Shown: positions 46,143-58,245, counted from the stretch's first letter. The stretch is 64,000 bases of DNA from Ligula intestinalis (GCA_036362985.1 JAYGXS010000004.1:29478562-29542561), one strand, 5' to 3'. The notes: a model not told the origin generated them from the sequence alone. Translations and numbers: made by a program.

Positions 46143-46215
46143 ACGACTACCTATGACTAAGGATCCCCGACGGAATCCGAAACGTCAGGAAAATAAAGTC
46201 CTTGTTCCAGTGATC
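46143..46215 (+). repeat. PLE 5' pseudo-LTR relic, hammerhead-like
   Basis: GACTAAGGATCCCCGACGGA followed by ATCCGAAACGTCAGG and AATAAAG resembles the ribozyme-bearing pseudo-LTR at 47.45-47.6 kb, but the CUGAUGA box is lost. With that copy it brackets the RT relic 46260-47390. Confidence 0.4.
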
Positions 46216-46259
46216 GCATCTTTTTCTTCGGAACTGCTGCCTGGAACTCGTATATTCTC

Positions 46260-47390
46260 CTCTATGGGCACTGATGGGTTCACCGATTTCGGGACTCATA
46301 GCCGAGGCGGTCCCTCAACGGCTGGAGTCGCTGGTTTTCCAACACCACAGACCAAAATTCTGGACGCGGTATGTGGATGACGCCTTCGTCGTCATCGAAC
46401 GGGATCAGGTGCTCACGTTCAAGGAACGTCCCAACAGCGTTTTCCCGGACATCCAGTTTACGATGGAGGAAGAAGAGAACAACCAGCTGGCCTTTCTTGA
46501 TGTCCTCATCTGTCGCAAAGATTTTGATGGTCTAAAGACTAAAATATCCAGGAAAGCGACAAACACGATGCAAGTACTGAAGTACAACAGCAACCACTCA
46601 ATCAGCCGCAAACGCAGTTGTGTAAAGACGCTCTATCGGCGTGTTGAGACGCACTGCAGCGAACAATAAGATAAAGTTGCCGAGGTAGAATACCTTCGAC
46701 GGGTGTTTAGAGAGAATGGCTACCCACGCAACTTTGCCAACCGGTGCTTACGCAAACGACATGGCCACCAAAAGCGCACCGACCCCAAAATTTGGCGTTC
46801 GATCCCGTACGTCAAAAACTTATTGGAAGCAGTCGGCCGCCTTCTCGCACCACTTGGAGTTGGAGTCGCACACAGGCCGGAGGCAATCATAAGGCGTCAG
46901 ATAATGAAGCCGAAAGACCCACTGCCACGGCAAGAAACATGTGGGGTTGTCTACAGGATCTGGTGCATTGGCGTTCAAAGCAACTATGTTGGAGAAACTC
47001 ACAGACTTCTCAAGACCTGAATTGCCGAACACGCGGCAGCAGTGCGGCGAAATGATGCCAATTCTCAAGTTGCGGCTCATTCGACGAGACCCGGCCAGAT
47101 GATCAAATTTGATGAGGCCGAAATTCTCGCAAGAGGATACAATTGCCGAGAAGTACTTGAGTCATGGTTCAGGGGCCCCAAATCCATCAACAAGTGCAAC
47201 GATTTGCCCAATCCATAGTCAATGCTGAGACTCAATTTGGCCAAAGCAAGTCGCCACTTCGGGAACGGACAGGCCATCGCGTCATCTCATGCCAACACCG
47301 GAGGGCCAGATGGCCGAACAATCACTACGCCTGAGTCCGTCGCTCGTGATGAAAGTTCAACAGGTCAGAGCCCGCAGGCCGTCTAACAAA
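46260..47390 (+). pseudogene. Penelope-like RT and GIY-YIG relic
   Basis: A plus-strand frame contains GSPISGLIAE, FWTRYVDDAFVVIERD (YVDD at 46370-46381), IQFTMEEEENNQLAFLDVLI and LYRRVETHC, then TAA at 46667-46669. The frame resumes with FRENGYPRNFANRCL, LGVGVAHRPEAII, CGVVYRIWCIGVQSNYVGET, then TGA at 47018-47020, then IAEHAAAVRRNDANSQVAAH and SWFRGPKSINKCNDLP. RT N-terminal blocks are missing. The family matches the relics at 8.9, 10.5 and 31.9 kb and is distinct from the 35-kb PLE. Confidence 0.8.
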
Positions 47391-47447
47391 CTATTCACGC
47401 GCAAGAAGGCAATTAACGTTAATTGTTGCTGTATGTTTGCAGTAATG

Positions 47448-47605
47448 ACTGTATCCTATAAATACTACAAACTTCTGTGCATGCATTACCCGTTTCTTCT
47501 ACTGTTTCCTTCTCATGTGTCTGATGCTGAATCCGCGACGGATGTCGAAAAGTCAGGCGAATAAAATTATTGCCCCAGCGATCGAGTTTTCTTCTTCTTA
47601 AAAGC
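47448..47605 (+). repeat. PLE pseudo-LTR with hammerhead-like motif
   Basis: This is homologous to 1552-1705. The ribozyme-like segment lies at 47516-47560: CTGATGC, then ATCCG-CGA-CGGAT, then GAAAAGTCAGGCG. The core is altered (GATGC for GATGA, AAAAGTC for AAACGTC). It lies just downstream of the PLE coding relic 46260-47390 and is probably its 3' pseudo-LTR. Confidence 0.5.
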
Positions 47606-48599
47606 TCACCGTTGAAAACTTGAGTTAATTCATGTCGGCCTCGTTTTTTTTCACTTACTAACTCAAACATCCATAGACTCTGATCAGGTTTCGCTATTCA
47701 GTCTGCTGAGCATATTCTCAACAAAAATATATTTCGTGTTCTCGGAAATTTTATCACAGCTAAATTCAGGAGTACTAGTAATGCCGTACCAGCACAAGTA
47801 GAGATCTGTAATACTTTTTGCAGGTCGCAACTATTAGAGCTTCCGGTAGATTATTAAACCTATTAAAGTAACTATTTTTAAAATCAGCCCTCTCAGCGAT
47901 TGTACACAGTTTAGCCTGCGTCCGTACACCAAGGCTGCCTGGCGAGATGGTCCTTTTCCCTGAAAAACCGGAAAAGTAAACATTCACACAGTTCTCGAAC
48001 GCAATGAGCAAATCTAAAGGCCTGGTTCTCCTGACTGGACTGGAGTTATGCGCGGCTTTTGGTCGGAAGCACAATCAATGCCTCACTGGGAATTCTCTCA
48101 CACCGTGCCTTTTTATCTTTCAATGAAATTTACACATGATTTGTCCACCCTCAGCCACGTAAAACAACCCACTGACCGCGCTTGCATTACATAAACCTGG
48201 CTTGGAACATAGCCAAACAACTGAGCGTAGACTTTGACCAAGTGCCTAGGTTATGCGTGTATGCAGACAAGGTTAATGCCAAAGTGTAAAACAGGACTTT
48301 AGACGCGGACTTACAGAGGTCTGCGTTAGAGCACATTAGAGGTCCTTGAGAGGTTTCGATTAGTCATCCAAATATCTTCAGCACTATCCTGCCAGTCTGA
48401 CCGTGTCTGCGGTGGATTTTGCGAAAATTCCGTAATTTATATACCGTGGTGATAGACGATGAAAAAATTGTACATACAGTACACGCCGGATATCGTGCAG
48501 CATCCCGACATATGCGAAAGGTGTAAACTCTTTCGCTAATCGGCAGGGACTCAGGTTCTGATACTGATTATGATGTAGTCTATTCTGAAGTTATTTCAG
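47606..48599. other. No recognisable feature
   Basis: Nothing recognised between the PLE pseudo-LTR and the second foldback copy. Confidence 0.35.
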
Positions 48600-49205
48600 T
48601 CATGAAAGGACGCGAGCTTTTTAACGAGCTTCGTTCTGACAACTAACAAAACGTATGCACTGTAAAAAGTGGCCACATAAAAGGTATACATTTTATCATC
48701 GATTTTGACTGCTTTCATAAATTTAAACATATTCTATGGAAAACATGCACGAGAAAATTATTTTCTGTACTTGCTTGATTGGAACTTACGCCTCCTTTAA
48801 ATTTTATGCTTAAAGAAAGGGTAGCTTTCGGTTTAAAAAGTTTCTAAATTGCCGAATAATTCTGAAACCTAGTGACTGCTAAACTCTAATTCAAAGCGCA
48901 CTGTGCACAACCTGTTTAAGGAAAAGTACGTTTTCGCCTACAGTTTGAGGAAGAAGTCACATAGTTCTCATAAATGTTGCAAACGATGTGGAGCATGCTT
49001 GATACAATATAGGTAACATCAATAAATTTACGGATGCGATTTATTATGAATGAACACTTCACAATCGTAAAAAAGCTCATTATTAGACATTTCTTAAAAC
49101 CGAAAGCTACCCTTTCTTTAAGCATAAAATTTAAAGAAGGCGTAAGTTGCTACCAAACGAGTATAAGAAAATAGTTTTTAGTGCATGTTTTCCATAAAAT
49201 ATATA
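48600..49205. mobile_element. Second, truncated copy of the foldback MITE
   Basis: This region aligns along its length with the inner part of the element at 15123-16096. Shared words include TTAAATTTTATGCTTAAAG, TTGCCGAATAAT and AAGGAAAAGTACGTTTTC, in the same order and orientation. The outermost arms with the CAGTAGATTC ends are absent, and the right side passes into a TATATA run near 49200. It has diverged from the intron copy but still folds back on itself. Confidence 0.7.
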
Positions 49206-49612
49206 TATTCGGGTCATGGTTATGATTGGAATCAGTGTTAGGGCTAGGAAACGGCAATAAGTAGTGAGCCTATAATGTAGCGCAAGATCGCCTGTATTAC
49301 TTGTGAGGGCGTTCCGATAGTTGTGCCTTACTGTTGACTGTTTAAAAAACGCACAATATGTAGACCTCGGATTCACAAGCTCTACAAGACGGAATGGACT
49401 CTGCTAAATCGGTCCAAACTGGACCAAATCCTTTTTTAACAGCTTAGCGGCTGACTTAATTACACGGATCTTCAGTGCGGAACCACTGACTGAGATCTTC
49501 GTCAGCGTGTACAGCCTTCACTTCTGTTTTCTACATTCGAACATTTTCCTACCCTTCTTCGCGTGATGCCAATTGTCAACATCAATTCTCATTCATCAAA
49601 AAGCGACAACAC

Positions 49613-49785
49613 AGCGAGTCCGTGGCGCAGTGGTCAGATCCTTGGACTTCTAACAAACGAGGTCGCGGGTTCGAAACTCGAGCGGGGCAACACTTGAGTT
49701 GGGTATGACTGGCTGATGACGGCTAGAAATGGCCAGAAATGGCCATCCTAGTCGCCCTTGTATTTGTCGGTAATGTCCTTCTGCC
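49613..49785 (+). repeat. tRNA-headed SINE, best-preserved pol III boxes
   Basis: The A box is TGGCGCAGTGG at about 49622 and the B box GGTTCGAAACT at about 49667. The family body follows: GGTATGACTGGCTGATGACG, AAATGGCCATCCTAGTCGCC, TTGTCGGTAATGTCC. The head could almost be a tRNA, but the family body and the other copies identify it as a SINE. A direct repeat of the sequence just downstream (49800-49890) recurs at about 50598-50680. Confidence 0.75.
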
Positions 49786-50473
49786 TATATCATTAGCCGC
49801 CTTGCGGTTTAGGATCTAGTGTGAGCTCCGAAGCCAACATGGACGGACGAGTGTGTCCTCTAACTGATCGGCGCACGCCTATCTGCCACAGTCCATTTCG
49901 TTTCTGCAGCATGGATGTGGTTGTAGACGTGGGCACGCCACGTTTTATCCGCCATTTGACGTTGATTAATGATGCACTGTTTTATTTCTTCTTCGGGCAA
50001 TTTTACCGTCAAGTATATTCTTGTGCAGGAGGAAGCCGGTGGAGCATGCGACCATACTAACCCGCGTTAGCTTGGCTTGCTTATCGTCAGGCTCAGAAGT
50101 TGTTGCATTCCTTCTCTCGCCTTTGCACAAGCACCCGCTGCGTGCAAGCCACATCCTCTATCCTCGTCTCGTCAAAGACGCTTCACTGCTATCATCGGCA
50201 TCTCTTATGCTCCCACGCCGGCCACCTGTCTATTCAGACCACTTACTTAAACTTCCACTCATCAGCCCGTCTTCTAATCTGTCCAAACCACCGAAAGTTG
50301 ACTCAGTTTGTCTCATTTAACCCTGACTTAGAACAATCCGTGATCCTAGAAAGTCAATAGCATTCCTGCTCAGATGGTCATACGTAATATTAGTTTTATT
50401 TCTGATTCAACGGTTGACCTGCACGAGCGAATGATCCAATTAACTGTTAGCTCGATTGACTGAATTCAATTGA

Positions 50474-50565
50474 ATATAGGCAGAAGGACATTACGGGCAA
50501 ATAGAAGGGAGACTAGGATGGCCATTTCTGTCAGCTAGTCCTATCCAACTCCAGTGTTGCCCCAG
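50474..50565 (-). repeat. SINE body fragment, inverted
   Basis: This is the reverse complement of the SINE body at 49690-49785 (AGGCAGAAGGACATTACGGG, AGACTAGGATGGCCATTTCT). The tRNA head is absent. Confidence 0.65.
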
Positions 50566-50689
50566 AAATTGGTAATGTCATTCGGCTGCTTTGTGCCGTG
50601 GCTCTAGTGTGGGCCCCGGATGCACCAGGTCGGAACGAGCGTGTCCTGTAACCGATTGGTGTACGCCACTGTTAACTGAATCTGCCTAT

Positions 50690-53600
50690 TCTGACTCCCA
50701 GAAGACAACTTATGGTGACTAACACGGGATCTGTGCTCAATACCAGAAGGCATCCATATGCTATTGAGGAAAGTAAAGAATACCTCCGAGGCCTTGAACT
50801 ATCCCTTTCCACATGACTATGCTTCTTCGTTTGGCCTATTTTTGGCTTACTGCGAATGTTGTTTTTTCCTGTGAAGGCTGGAATGGAAATTATGTTGTAA
50901 CGGAAGCCCAGGACGAGATATCATCGCCAATAACGCCTTGTGTGAGCCCCCAAAGGAACACGACAAGAAGTGTGCACCGGCAGGTCTTTTTGTGTCATAG
51001 GTACAACATATTTAGAGCAACAAATGCGTGTCAAAGATGTCCCTTGAGCCAATCAGATTCTCTTCTAGATTGGCCACCGGTGTGATTGGCTAATGACTCG
51101 ACGGCTGACTGCAACTGGGAATTCGAATTACCGATTGATTGACGGTCTGTGTACATTCGCCCGTGTAGGCCTATCGATGACCTGCTTGGTGTGCGGCTAT
51201 GGCTTGCAAGCTACTACTTGCTAAGGTTGTTCACTGGGCTGTCCTAACAAAGTAGCCCCTTGAAAAGATAAGTAGGGGCACAGGTTGTCTTTGCCAGTCT
51301 TCAGACTGGATTGCTTCGCCAAGACGACAAACAGATTGAATGACCAGAGCCACTTCCTTACCTCATTTAGCATACATTGGTGTACGCAAATCCCGTGAGT
51401 ACTCTTAATTCCATTCGAGATGGGAAATGATTTGACTTAAAAAAACACTAATTCGATCTGGCTCGGAGTTTAAACCCAGTTGACAGCCCCAAGGTTGGGA
51501 TATTCCCGGCAGATAAAGCCAAGTATACCAGAACCGACCATTCCGATAGCGCAGGTATTATTTCATCACAGTCTCCGAAGAGGAATGGTGTTTCGGAACG
51601 TTTCCATCAGTTAAAACATGGGCACTATTTTCAATATAACTGAACGCGAATAGAGCGTTCTTTTTAAAATTGTATTCACATGGATTGATACCCCCCAGTG
51701 CGGGCTCCGCTCAGGGGGTTAGTATTCAAACTGCAAGTGTGCCCTTAACGGAGCTTCTTTAAGGGGGAGTCGCATTTATGGATTACACTTTGTAGAATAA
51801 AAGCGTCCCGATAACGAAAAGCACTAAACGTTCTTTGGTGAAGTTTACAGATTCTTCCTTTGATGGAAGAACTACACAATTCTCTGGGAATAGTAATTGT
51901 CAGATAGAAATGACGTTTCGCCAGTAGGTATTCAAGAGAAAACGTACTCGTTCACTATTTCCATCGAACCTTCACAGTTTTGTTGAGGACGGCAAATGGA
52001 TCCAAACTAATCATGTGGGTCTCCCTGGTATTGGTTGATAATCACTGTATGCAACTAGTAGAGACAAACATATAAGAAATTATGGAGCACAGGGAGTGCT
52101 TTAACATCCACAGGATCTGCCATCATTATGCAAGTCCCCTTCGTGAAGTTTAAAAACATAAACGAATAATCAAGGATAAGGCGAAATATAGGGTCGTAAT
52201 TGAGTGCATTCATGGTTATCAACAAACTATTTCCACATGGACAACATAAAGGTCTTTCAAATGTGCTCACAATACCTCGCAGGGGATTCTTTAGAACCTT
52301 TAAATTCACTATGATAGCGAAGATAACAACATTTAGAAGAAAGCGCCAGCAGTGAATACTGCTCACAATTTGTCTTCCCTCCATCTTTAAAGTATGATAC
52401 CTTGATCTGCCAAAGAAAGAGCTGGAAGGAAAATTGAAGTACTTAGTAAGGATGATTTTATTTGCAGTTTAACGATTTTGAAGTTCTTCACGTCCCTCTG
52501 ATGAAAATCATGTCCGACCGACATACGAACACCCTCCTCCTCCTCTGAAAGCTGTTACCTGCCTACGAGAAGGTTGCCGCCCTCCCTAGTTGACCCTTTT
52601 TTCAATCAAATGCACGCTAGTGCCAAAACCAGCCCCCACCCGCCAAGTTGCGCCTGAGTACGTCACCACCCCCTTACCGGACCTCCACAGAAAAGCAGAA
52701 TAGAGGCAGCAGCTTTTGAGCATGGTAAACCTGAGTACTGCTGCTTCAAGAGACCGTTGTTTCGACTCCTGGAGGTGAAGACCCGTGATGTGACTTCGTG
52801 ATGGAAAGCCAGCTGGCCGTTTCCTCCCCCTCTTGGCCTAGTTAACCACGGCTACTCCAAGAACCACTCGATCACCACCCCCTGCCCTTGCCGGCGCAGT
52901 ATTGCCTCTCTACACGAAACTCCCCTCCTCCCTTTCGAGCCAAATGTTCACACATTTTTAGCCTCTGTACACATCCGCTCCCCCTTCGCGCTAGTGGTTC
53001 CGACCAATGGGAGGGGGAACCACAGCAGACGCGTCTTCGTCGCGTTCCCACCCGTCCTCACAGTGGCCAAGGTCTGCTACACCAATCGCCCTACGGTGGA
53101 TCTATCTCCCCTCCTCTCCATCTGAGGTTTTGATGATGGAGCAGCCCCTCCCGACCATGCTGCTCCGACTCCTCCTCCTCGCCGCCGGGATTGAGACCCA
53201 CCCGGCGGGGCTCCTAGTCCAACAAGGGCTACTAGCCAACCACACGCTCTCCGACTACTACACACACACTCTCCCGAGTATGGTTTTGCCCTGCGTGGCA
53301 GTTGAATTTGTTTTATTCCCTTGTCTCGAGTCAGGCGCTCTGACCGACCCTCTTTCTTTTTGACTGCTGTGTGTATCCATTCTGGAAGTTTGAACTTTGT
53401 TTACCCTTTAATTTTTGATTAATAGTATGGTACTGCTTTGATAGTTATTATCATTGGGTTTGACGCACGCGTGACTGTTGGATACAAAGTCAGAGAAGTC
53501 AGGAAAGACTAATTGCTGACACTCTAATGAGCGAGGCAACGCTGTATCCATTACCCCAAGGGGACCTGTCGTTGTAAGCCACCTGCTCGGGATCGTCCCG

Positions 53601-53820
53601 GCGGTCAAGGATTTCGTGCGATGTAACATTATCTGAAGGCAGGTACCTCGACTGCAGTTTATGGGTCCCGGTGCAACGAACAAGTGGACTTAGTATGAAA
53701 CCGAGAGGGTGGGTAGACGAATAAGGGGTAGGCTGCGCCTCAGACAGTAACAAACGAAAGGCGCCCCCCTCCCCTCCATGTACTGCAAGTGGCCTTGTCC
53801 CAAATTCCAGGCAGAGTAAA
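50690..53820. other. No recognisable gene
   Basis: A 90-codon frame at 50813-51085 starts with a hydrophobic stretch resembling a signal peptide, but nothing else supports it. The 52600-53300 stretch is C/T-rich. No repeats were matched. Confidence 0.35.
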
Positions 53821-53821
53821 T

Positions 53822-53945
53822 ATTTGAGTTGACCCAATTGTGAAAAAAACTCGAGGCGTTCGGCGGAATTTGAGACCGCTTATCAGAGAAGGCCTTTACC
53901 GGCGGCCTACGCTCTAACCGCTAAGCTAAGCTACCGCTAAGCTAG
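53822..53945 (-). repeat. tRNA-headed SINE with shared tail
   Basis: On the minus strand AGCTTAGCGGTTAGAGCGTA is followed by a decayed B box (GGTCTCAAATTCCG) and TTTTTTTCACAATTGGGTCAA, as in the 22.2-kb copy. The head is preceded by a short duplicated AGCTTAGCGGT segment. Confidence 0.65.
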
Positions 53946-55189
53946 AGCGTTACGGGCTGTTTCTTTTCTCATATCCCACCCAGGATAGAGGGGGGTGGGG
54001 GGGGAGCAGATGAGCAATCCCCATCCGGAAATGTGTCAGCAGAAAAATCCGGGCTGGGGCCTTCAGCCACATGAAGCGTCAGTGAGCACAACAGGAACCT
54101 AATTCTTACCCCCTCCACCCCTCTTCCGTACAATATGGGCTTGACCTCACTAGGCCGTTCTCCTCTGCTGCTGCTTATCACTTTCCTTGCCATTGTCCAG
54201 TCATCAGCGTCCTCGGCTTATTCCCAAGGGGAAGGGCGAGGTTGGGCGCTTAAGTCTCAATGACTCACTAGTGAGAGTGATTAATTAGGCAGACAGTCCA
54301 CTTGAGCTCATTTCCCAAAGGAAACTGGACAGATTATACAGTTACGTCCAGCGGATTAGGTGTCCGCTAACGCCCGCGCGCGCGCGTGCACGGATGCATG
54401 CAGCGGACAGACTCAGGGGGGATAACGCGTTCACACGCCCGTCTACACTCAACTCCCCCCTCCCCCACCATCGCGGGCATTGTCGCAGTCGGTCAGCCGG
54501 TCAACGAATGAAAAGGCCAGCAGCCCTTATCAGCAGCCAATCAGACTTGAAATGGCCGCCGCTAATGTCTTGCGCGCTTCAGGGTAAAGTGACTGTGAGT
54601 AGCAGTAGACATCGATTTGCCCTCTCTCTATTTTCTCCGCTTTTTCTTGCCAGGCAAAACTGCAGTCGTAACAAGTGCTGCTACTGGGACAGACAGGCTG
54701 CCAGAGAAGTGGGCAGGTAGTGGTCAGTGTCTTTGTCGATGGCTTGGGAAAGGGAATGCAATTAAGCTGGACGTTACATTGCAGGAGCCGACAAAAAGGG
54801 GCATTAGAACGCCCCCCCCCGAAGCCTTTCCAAAAAAATGATTAGGACTTTGTTCCTGGTGCCAACCAAGGGAGCATTGACCAGAGTACCTAATTTACTT
54901 CATCACAGCACAGGAAGAAATCCGTCGTGACGTGGAAACGAAGAGTTATTTTTCCAGGAAGGGTCGGCATCGCTGGAAATTCGACTGCCTCGAATACCGG
55001 TGCATTTCGTCAATGTTGCCATTTCTTTTACAGAATGTTTCGGGTATTTTGTGGTTGGTGTCACAGAGGCGCGCGACACACATTAGTGGAGTTTCAATCC
55101 TGGTAAAGGGACACACAAGCCCTAATCTGGCTATTTATAGATGCCTGCATTCTCCCCCTCATTCTTTGCTGCTCGCTACTTATTTTTAC
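53946..55189. other. No recognisable gene
   Basis: Contains a G run near 53990, a CG alternation (CGCGCGCGCG) near 54375 and a C run near 54815. The 108-codon frame at 54394-54720 has no domain. Confidence 0.35.
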
Positions 55190-55625
55190 AGCCTTATTTA
55201 AAAAATACTTGGTTATTTTTAACCTTATCCCCCGAATGCTCTCTTCAGATGCCGGTGTTTCCTATGACTTTTTAGTTTATATTATGATACGGCGACTTAT
55301 TAGAACGGTCAAGCAATTTGCTGACCGCATTCTTGACGATTTCACTCATCCTCTCCACTCTGAACTAATGGCTACGAAGTCTTGCCGTACATCGGCATAT
55401 CAGCACTCTTTATTCCCATTCCTAGCACACTAACTCCGAAACGGAAATTCAGAAGTTGAAATCAGACGTGGACATCATGTAAACTTCCAGACTTTGAGTA
55501 TTCTATAACCTTCTATCATACCTTATCCCTTGCTCTCGGTGAACAGAGCCATTTTTTTTGAACATTTTAGATATTTATCGTCAAAATAAAGCTTTTATTC
55601 TCTCTATTTCTCTCTCTCTCTTTCA
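55190..55625 (+). repeat. LTR-like repeat, copy 2
   Basis: Same order of shared blocks as copy 1, ending AAAATAAAGCTTTTATTCTC and a (TC)n run. It is followed by GGTCCCTCGGAGGTCACTCT, homologous to the sequence after copy 3 (GTTCTGCCATGGAGCTCACT). The shared flank suggests a longer element. Confidence 0.55.
55597..55623. repeat. (TC)n run
   Basis: A pyrimidine dinucleotide run at the end of LTR-like copy 2. Confidence 0.75.
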
Positions 55626-55802
55626 CACAGAGACCGTGTTGGCCGACATACTGGTCCCTCGGAGGTCACTCTTGAATCCCGCTAGCAGCCGAACAATGGC
55701 TAGCATCGTAGGCAGAGCACCATCAGGTGTAAGAACAAGGGAGACTGTGGTGGCCAGTGCTGGCTTATTGGCCGCCATTAACCAAATAGGCAAAGGTAGT
55801 TT

Positions 55803-55890
55803 AGAGAAGAAGATGACTCAATCACTGGGACAATACGTTTATTGGCCTGACGTTTTTATATCCGTCGCATATTCGTCATCAGAGACATAG
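55803..55890 (-). repeat. PLE pseudo-LTR relic with hammerhead-like motif
   Basis: On the minus strand TGTCTCTGATGACGAATATG is followed by CGACGGATATAAAAACGTC and AGGCCAATAAACG. It is clearly homologous to the 19.27-kb motif, with a damaged GAAAC box (AAAAC) and a broken stem II. Confidence 0.45.
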
Positions 55891-55909
55891 TTAATACCTA
55901 AAGGTAGTT

Positions 55910-56360
55910 TAAGTAGTGCACCTCCTATTCCCGTTGTCCCAAAATTTTGTCCTACGGAAAGGGTAGTTATAGGGGTATTGGGGGTAATGAAATAGCATCG
56001 GTAATTCAGTAAATTTGTCGAAGTAAGTATGAAGGGAAAATGTAGTTAAATATGTTTCCCGCGGCCGCGAGGCGAAGGTTTTTCCGCATGTAAATTGAAG
56101 GTCTGTGCGGCACTTCGCGCCGAGAACTACGGTAATCTAACTCCAGAACGATAGGTTGGACTTCAGATAAGTTAAAGTAGACGACCTCCTTACCAGGATT
56201 TCTGTTTTTTTAGGAATTTCAAGAAACCTACAACTTGATAATCGGGTTTTTCCGCAATATGTTCAATGAGAATACAAAATAAAAAAACCTACAGATATAA
56301 ACGAACAATATTTCTAAGTAAAATTAAATAAATGAATGTAGCAGTTATTACAGTATATTC
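55910..56360 (+). repeat. Dispersed repeat family D, long copy
   Basis: It aligns with 29700-30130 in the same order: CACCTCCTATTCCCG, TTTCCCGCGGCCGCGA, GTTGGACTTCAGATAAGTTA, AGTAGACGACCTCC, ATCGGGTTTTTCCGCAA and GTAGCAGTTATT. A short related piece (CCTCATATACCCCTAGTCCC) is also at about 12450. Confidence 0.6.
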
Positions 56361-56418
56361 CACTACCCATCCTTATTCTCCATCCATAACACACCTATAA
56401 TCACCGTTTCCTTATGAC

Positions 56419-57045
56419 AACATGCTGGAACTAAGATCGCTCACCCTCTCCACTCTGAATTAATTGCTGCTAAGTCTTCCCACCCAATGTGTCGAGGCTT
56501 TTGTCATATGTCTTGCCGCACATCAGCATATCAGCACTCTGCACTCCCATTCCTAGCACGCTACCTCATGTGTGAAGAAGCGGAAATTGAGAAGTTGAAA
56601 GCTGACCTGCCTCTATAGTCCATGTGAATATCATGCAAACCTTTAATTATGTGTATTCTATGACCTTTTACCTTTTACCATGACCCATTACCTAACCTAT
56701 CCTTTGTTCTCTGCAAATGGAGCCATTTTTTGCTGAAAATTTTGGATTTTTTATCTTAAATAAAGCAAGCATTCTCTCTCTCATATGAGGTGCACTATTT
56801 CAACTACTGCTGCCACCAAACATATGCAAAGAGGGGTTTAGAAACACCTTAGGCACAAACTCACACACTAACCATCGGGCTGCGGGCTCACTGGCTTGAA
56901 TCTTGAGATCGGGTATATAAACGCTGGTAGCGGGGCGCTCGTCGGTCACTTTACTTGATATACTCGTCCCGTTCTGCCATGGAGCTCACTCTTGAACCCA
57001 GCAAACAGCCGCACAGTGACTAGCATGTTATAGATGGAATGCTAT
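56419..57045 (+). repeat. LTR-like repeat, copy 3, with TATA-like motif
   Basis: The shared blocks run to AAATAAAGCAAGCATTCTCT near 56785. Then come GGGTATATAAACGCTGGTAG (TATA-like) at about 56911 and TTCTGCCATGGAGCTCACTC, homologous to the 55650-55710 flank. TATA, AATAAA and homologous flanks point to a solo LTR or promoter-bearing pseudo-LTR, but the boundaries are not clear. Confidence 0.45.
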
Positions 57046-58073
57046 TAACGAGGATTCCTAACACCTTTCAGACACTACGTACTTAAAACTATTGTAGGAA
57101 AGCTGAGAGGAGAGAAGAGGGCTGGTTCCAAAGAAAATTTCCTAATGCCAGTACAATGCTCAGCTTCCATACCCACCAACGGTGACTCACTTTAAAAGCA
57201 AAATGACACACTACTTGGAAAGAGAAGTCAGGTTGCAATAGCTTCATCATATTAGGGTCTTTCAGGTATCTAGGACATTTAGGTATCAGTTATCTCTTTT
57301 TTAATCGTGATTTGTGGGCGTGCAGGGACTAGCCCGTCCGTAGCACGTGTAGATTTGACGTAAGCTTCGTTAATTACTGTGTTCACTCCCATCTCCAGTC
57401 AATATGACAGGAAAATTGGTGGATGTGGGAAGGGAGAGGATGGGGTAAGTACTACAAAATACTATCCTCTCGTCAACCAACCCAACCAACTGTCACTGTC
57501 TACTACTAGAGTAGTGCCGGGGTACACTGCTAGCGAAGACTTCGATATTTGTGTTGCTAAATAAATATATTTACTGATCATAAGTAGGCTGATTTTGGTT
57601 TGTGCCGTTTTAAAATGCACTTGAGTTGCGACGTATCAACTGTTTCAGTCTGGTTACTGACCATTTATGACTACCACACAAACCCACGCCTAGCTGTCAC
57701 CGCATGGCTTGGTAGCTTATAGAACCATCCGTAAATAGCGGGTCGGTCGAGCTTTGTAGCTGTATATCTGATGAAATGTCGTGATATAGACAATGAAGCT
57801 GATTTTGCGCGAAAACAGCGCATGCAGCGTCCTCCCCAACTATTATAGCAGTAGAATAAGTACACTTAGTGAAAAAAGACATATTTTTGTTGACAAATTA
57901 CTATTTTCTCCTATAAAAATACGTAATTTTTACAAAAAGCTTTAGATTGAGGTAATGGCTCTATGACAAGTCATTGATTGTACGTTAAATATAAATTTGT
58001 TTAAGGCAGGGGGAGGGGGCGCAAAAAACGGCAAAGGAATACAAAATCAGTACAAATACAAAAGCTGAATATG
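57046..58073. other. No recognisable feature
   Basis: Nothing recognised between LTR-like copy 3 and the SINE at 58074. Confidence 0.35.
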
Positions 58074-58245
58074 AACGAGCTCGTGGCTCAATGGTTAGGG
58101 CGTTGGACTCTGATCAGAGAGGCCGCGAGTTCAAGGCTCGGGTGTGACGGCATTCGAGTCTGGGTATGACTGGCTAACAACGGTTAATAAGCCAGAAATG
58201 ATTATTCTAGTCTCCTTTGACTTGGTCGGCAATATTATCTACCAA
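58074..58245 (+). repeat. tRNA-headed SINE (TGGCTCA-head family)
   Basis: The A-box-like TGGCTCAATGG is at 58084-58094 and the B-box-like AGTTCAAGGCT at 58129-58139. The family body follows: GGTATGACTGGCTAACAACG, TTAATAAGCCAGAAATGATT, CTTGGTCGGCAATATTATC. Confidence 0.8.

Noticed and set aside
49613..49690. Possible functional tRNA gene
   Set aside because: A and B boxes are good, but the same head and downstream body recur in other copies, which marks a SINE.
50813..51085. Possible secreted peptide with a hydrophobic N-terminus
   Set aside because: A single short frame with one hydrophobic stretch is expected by chance in this much sequence.
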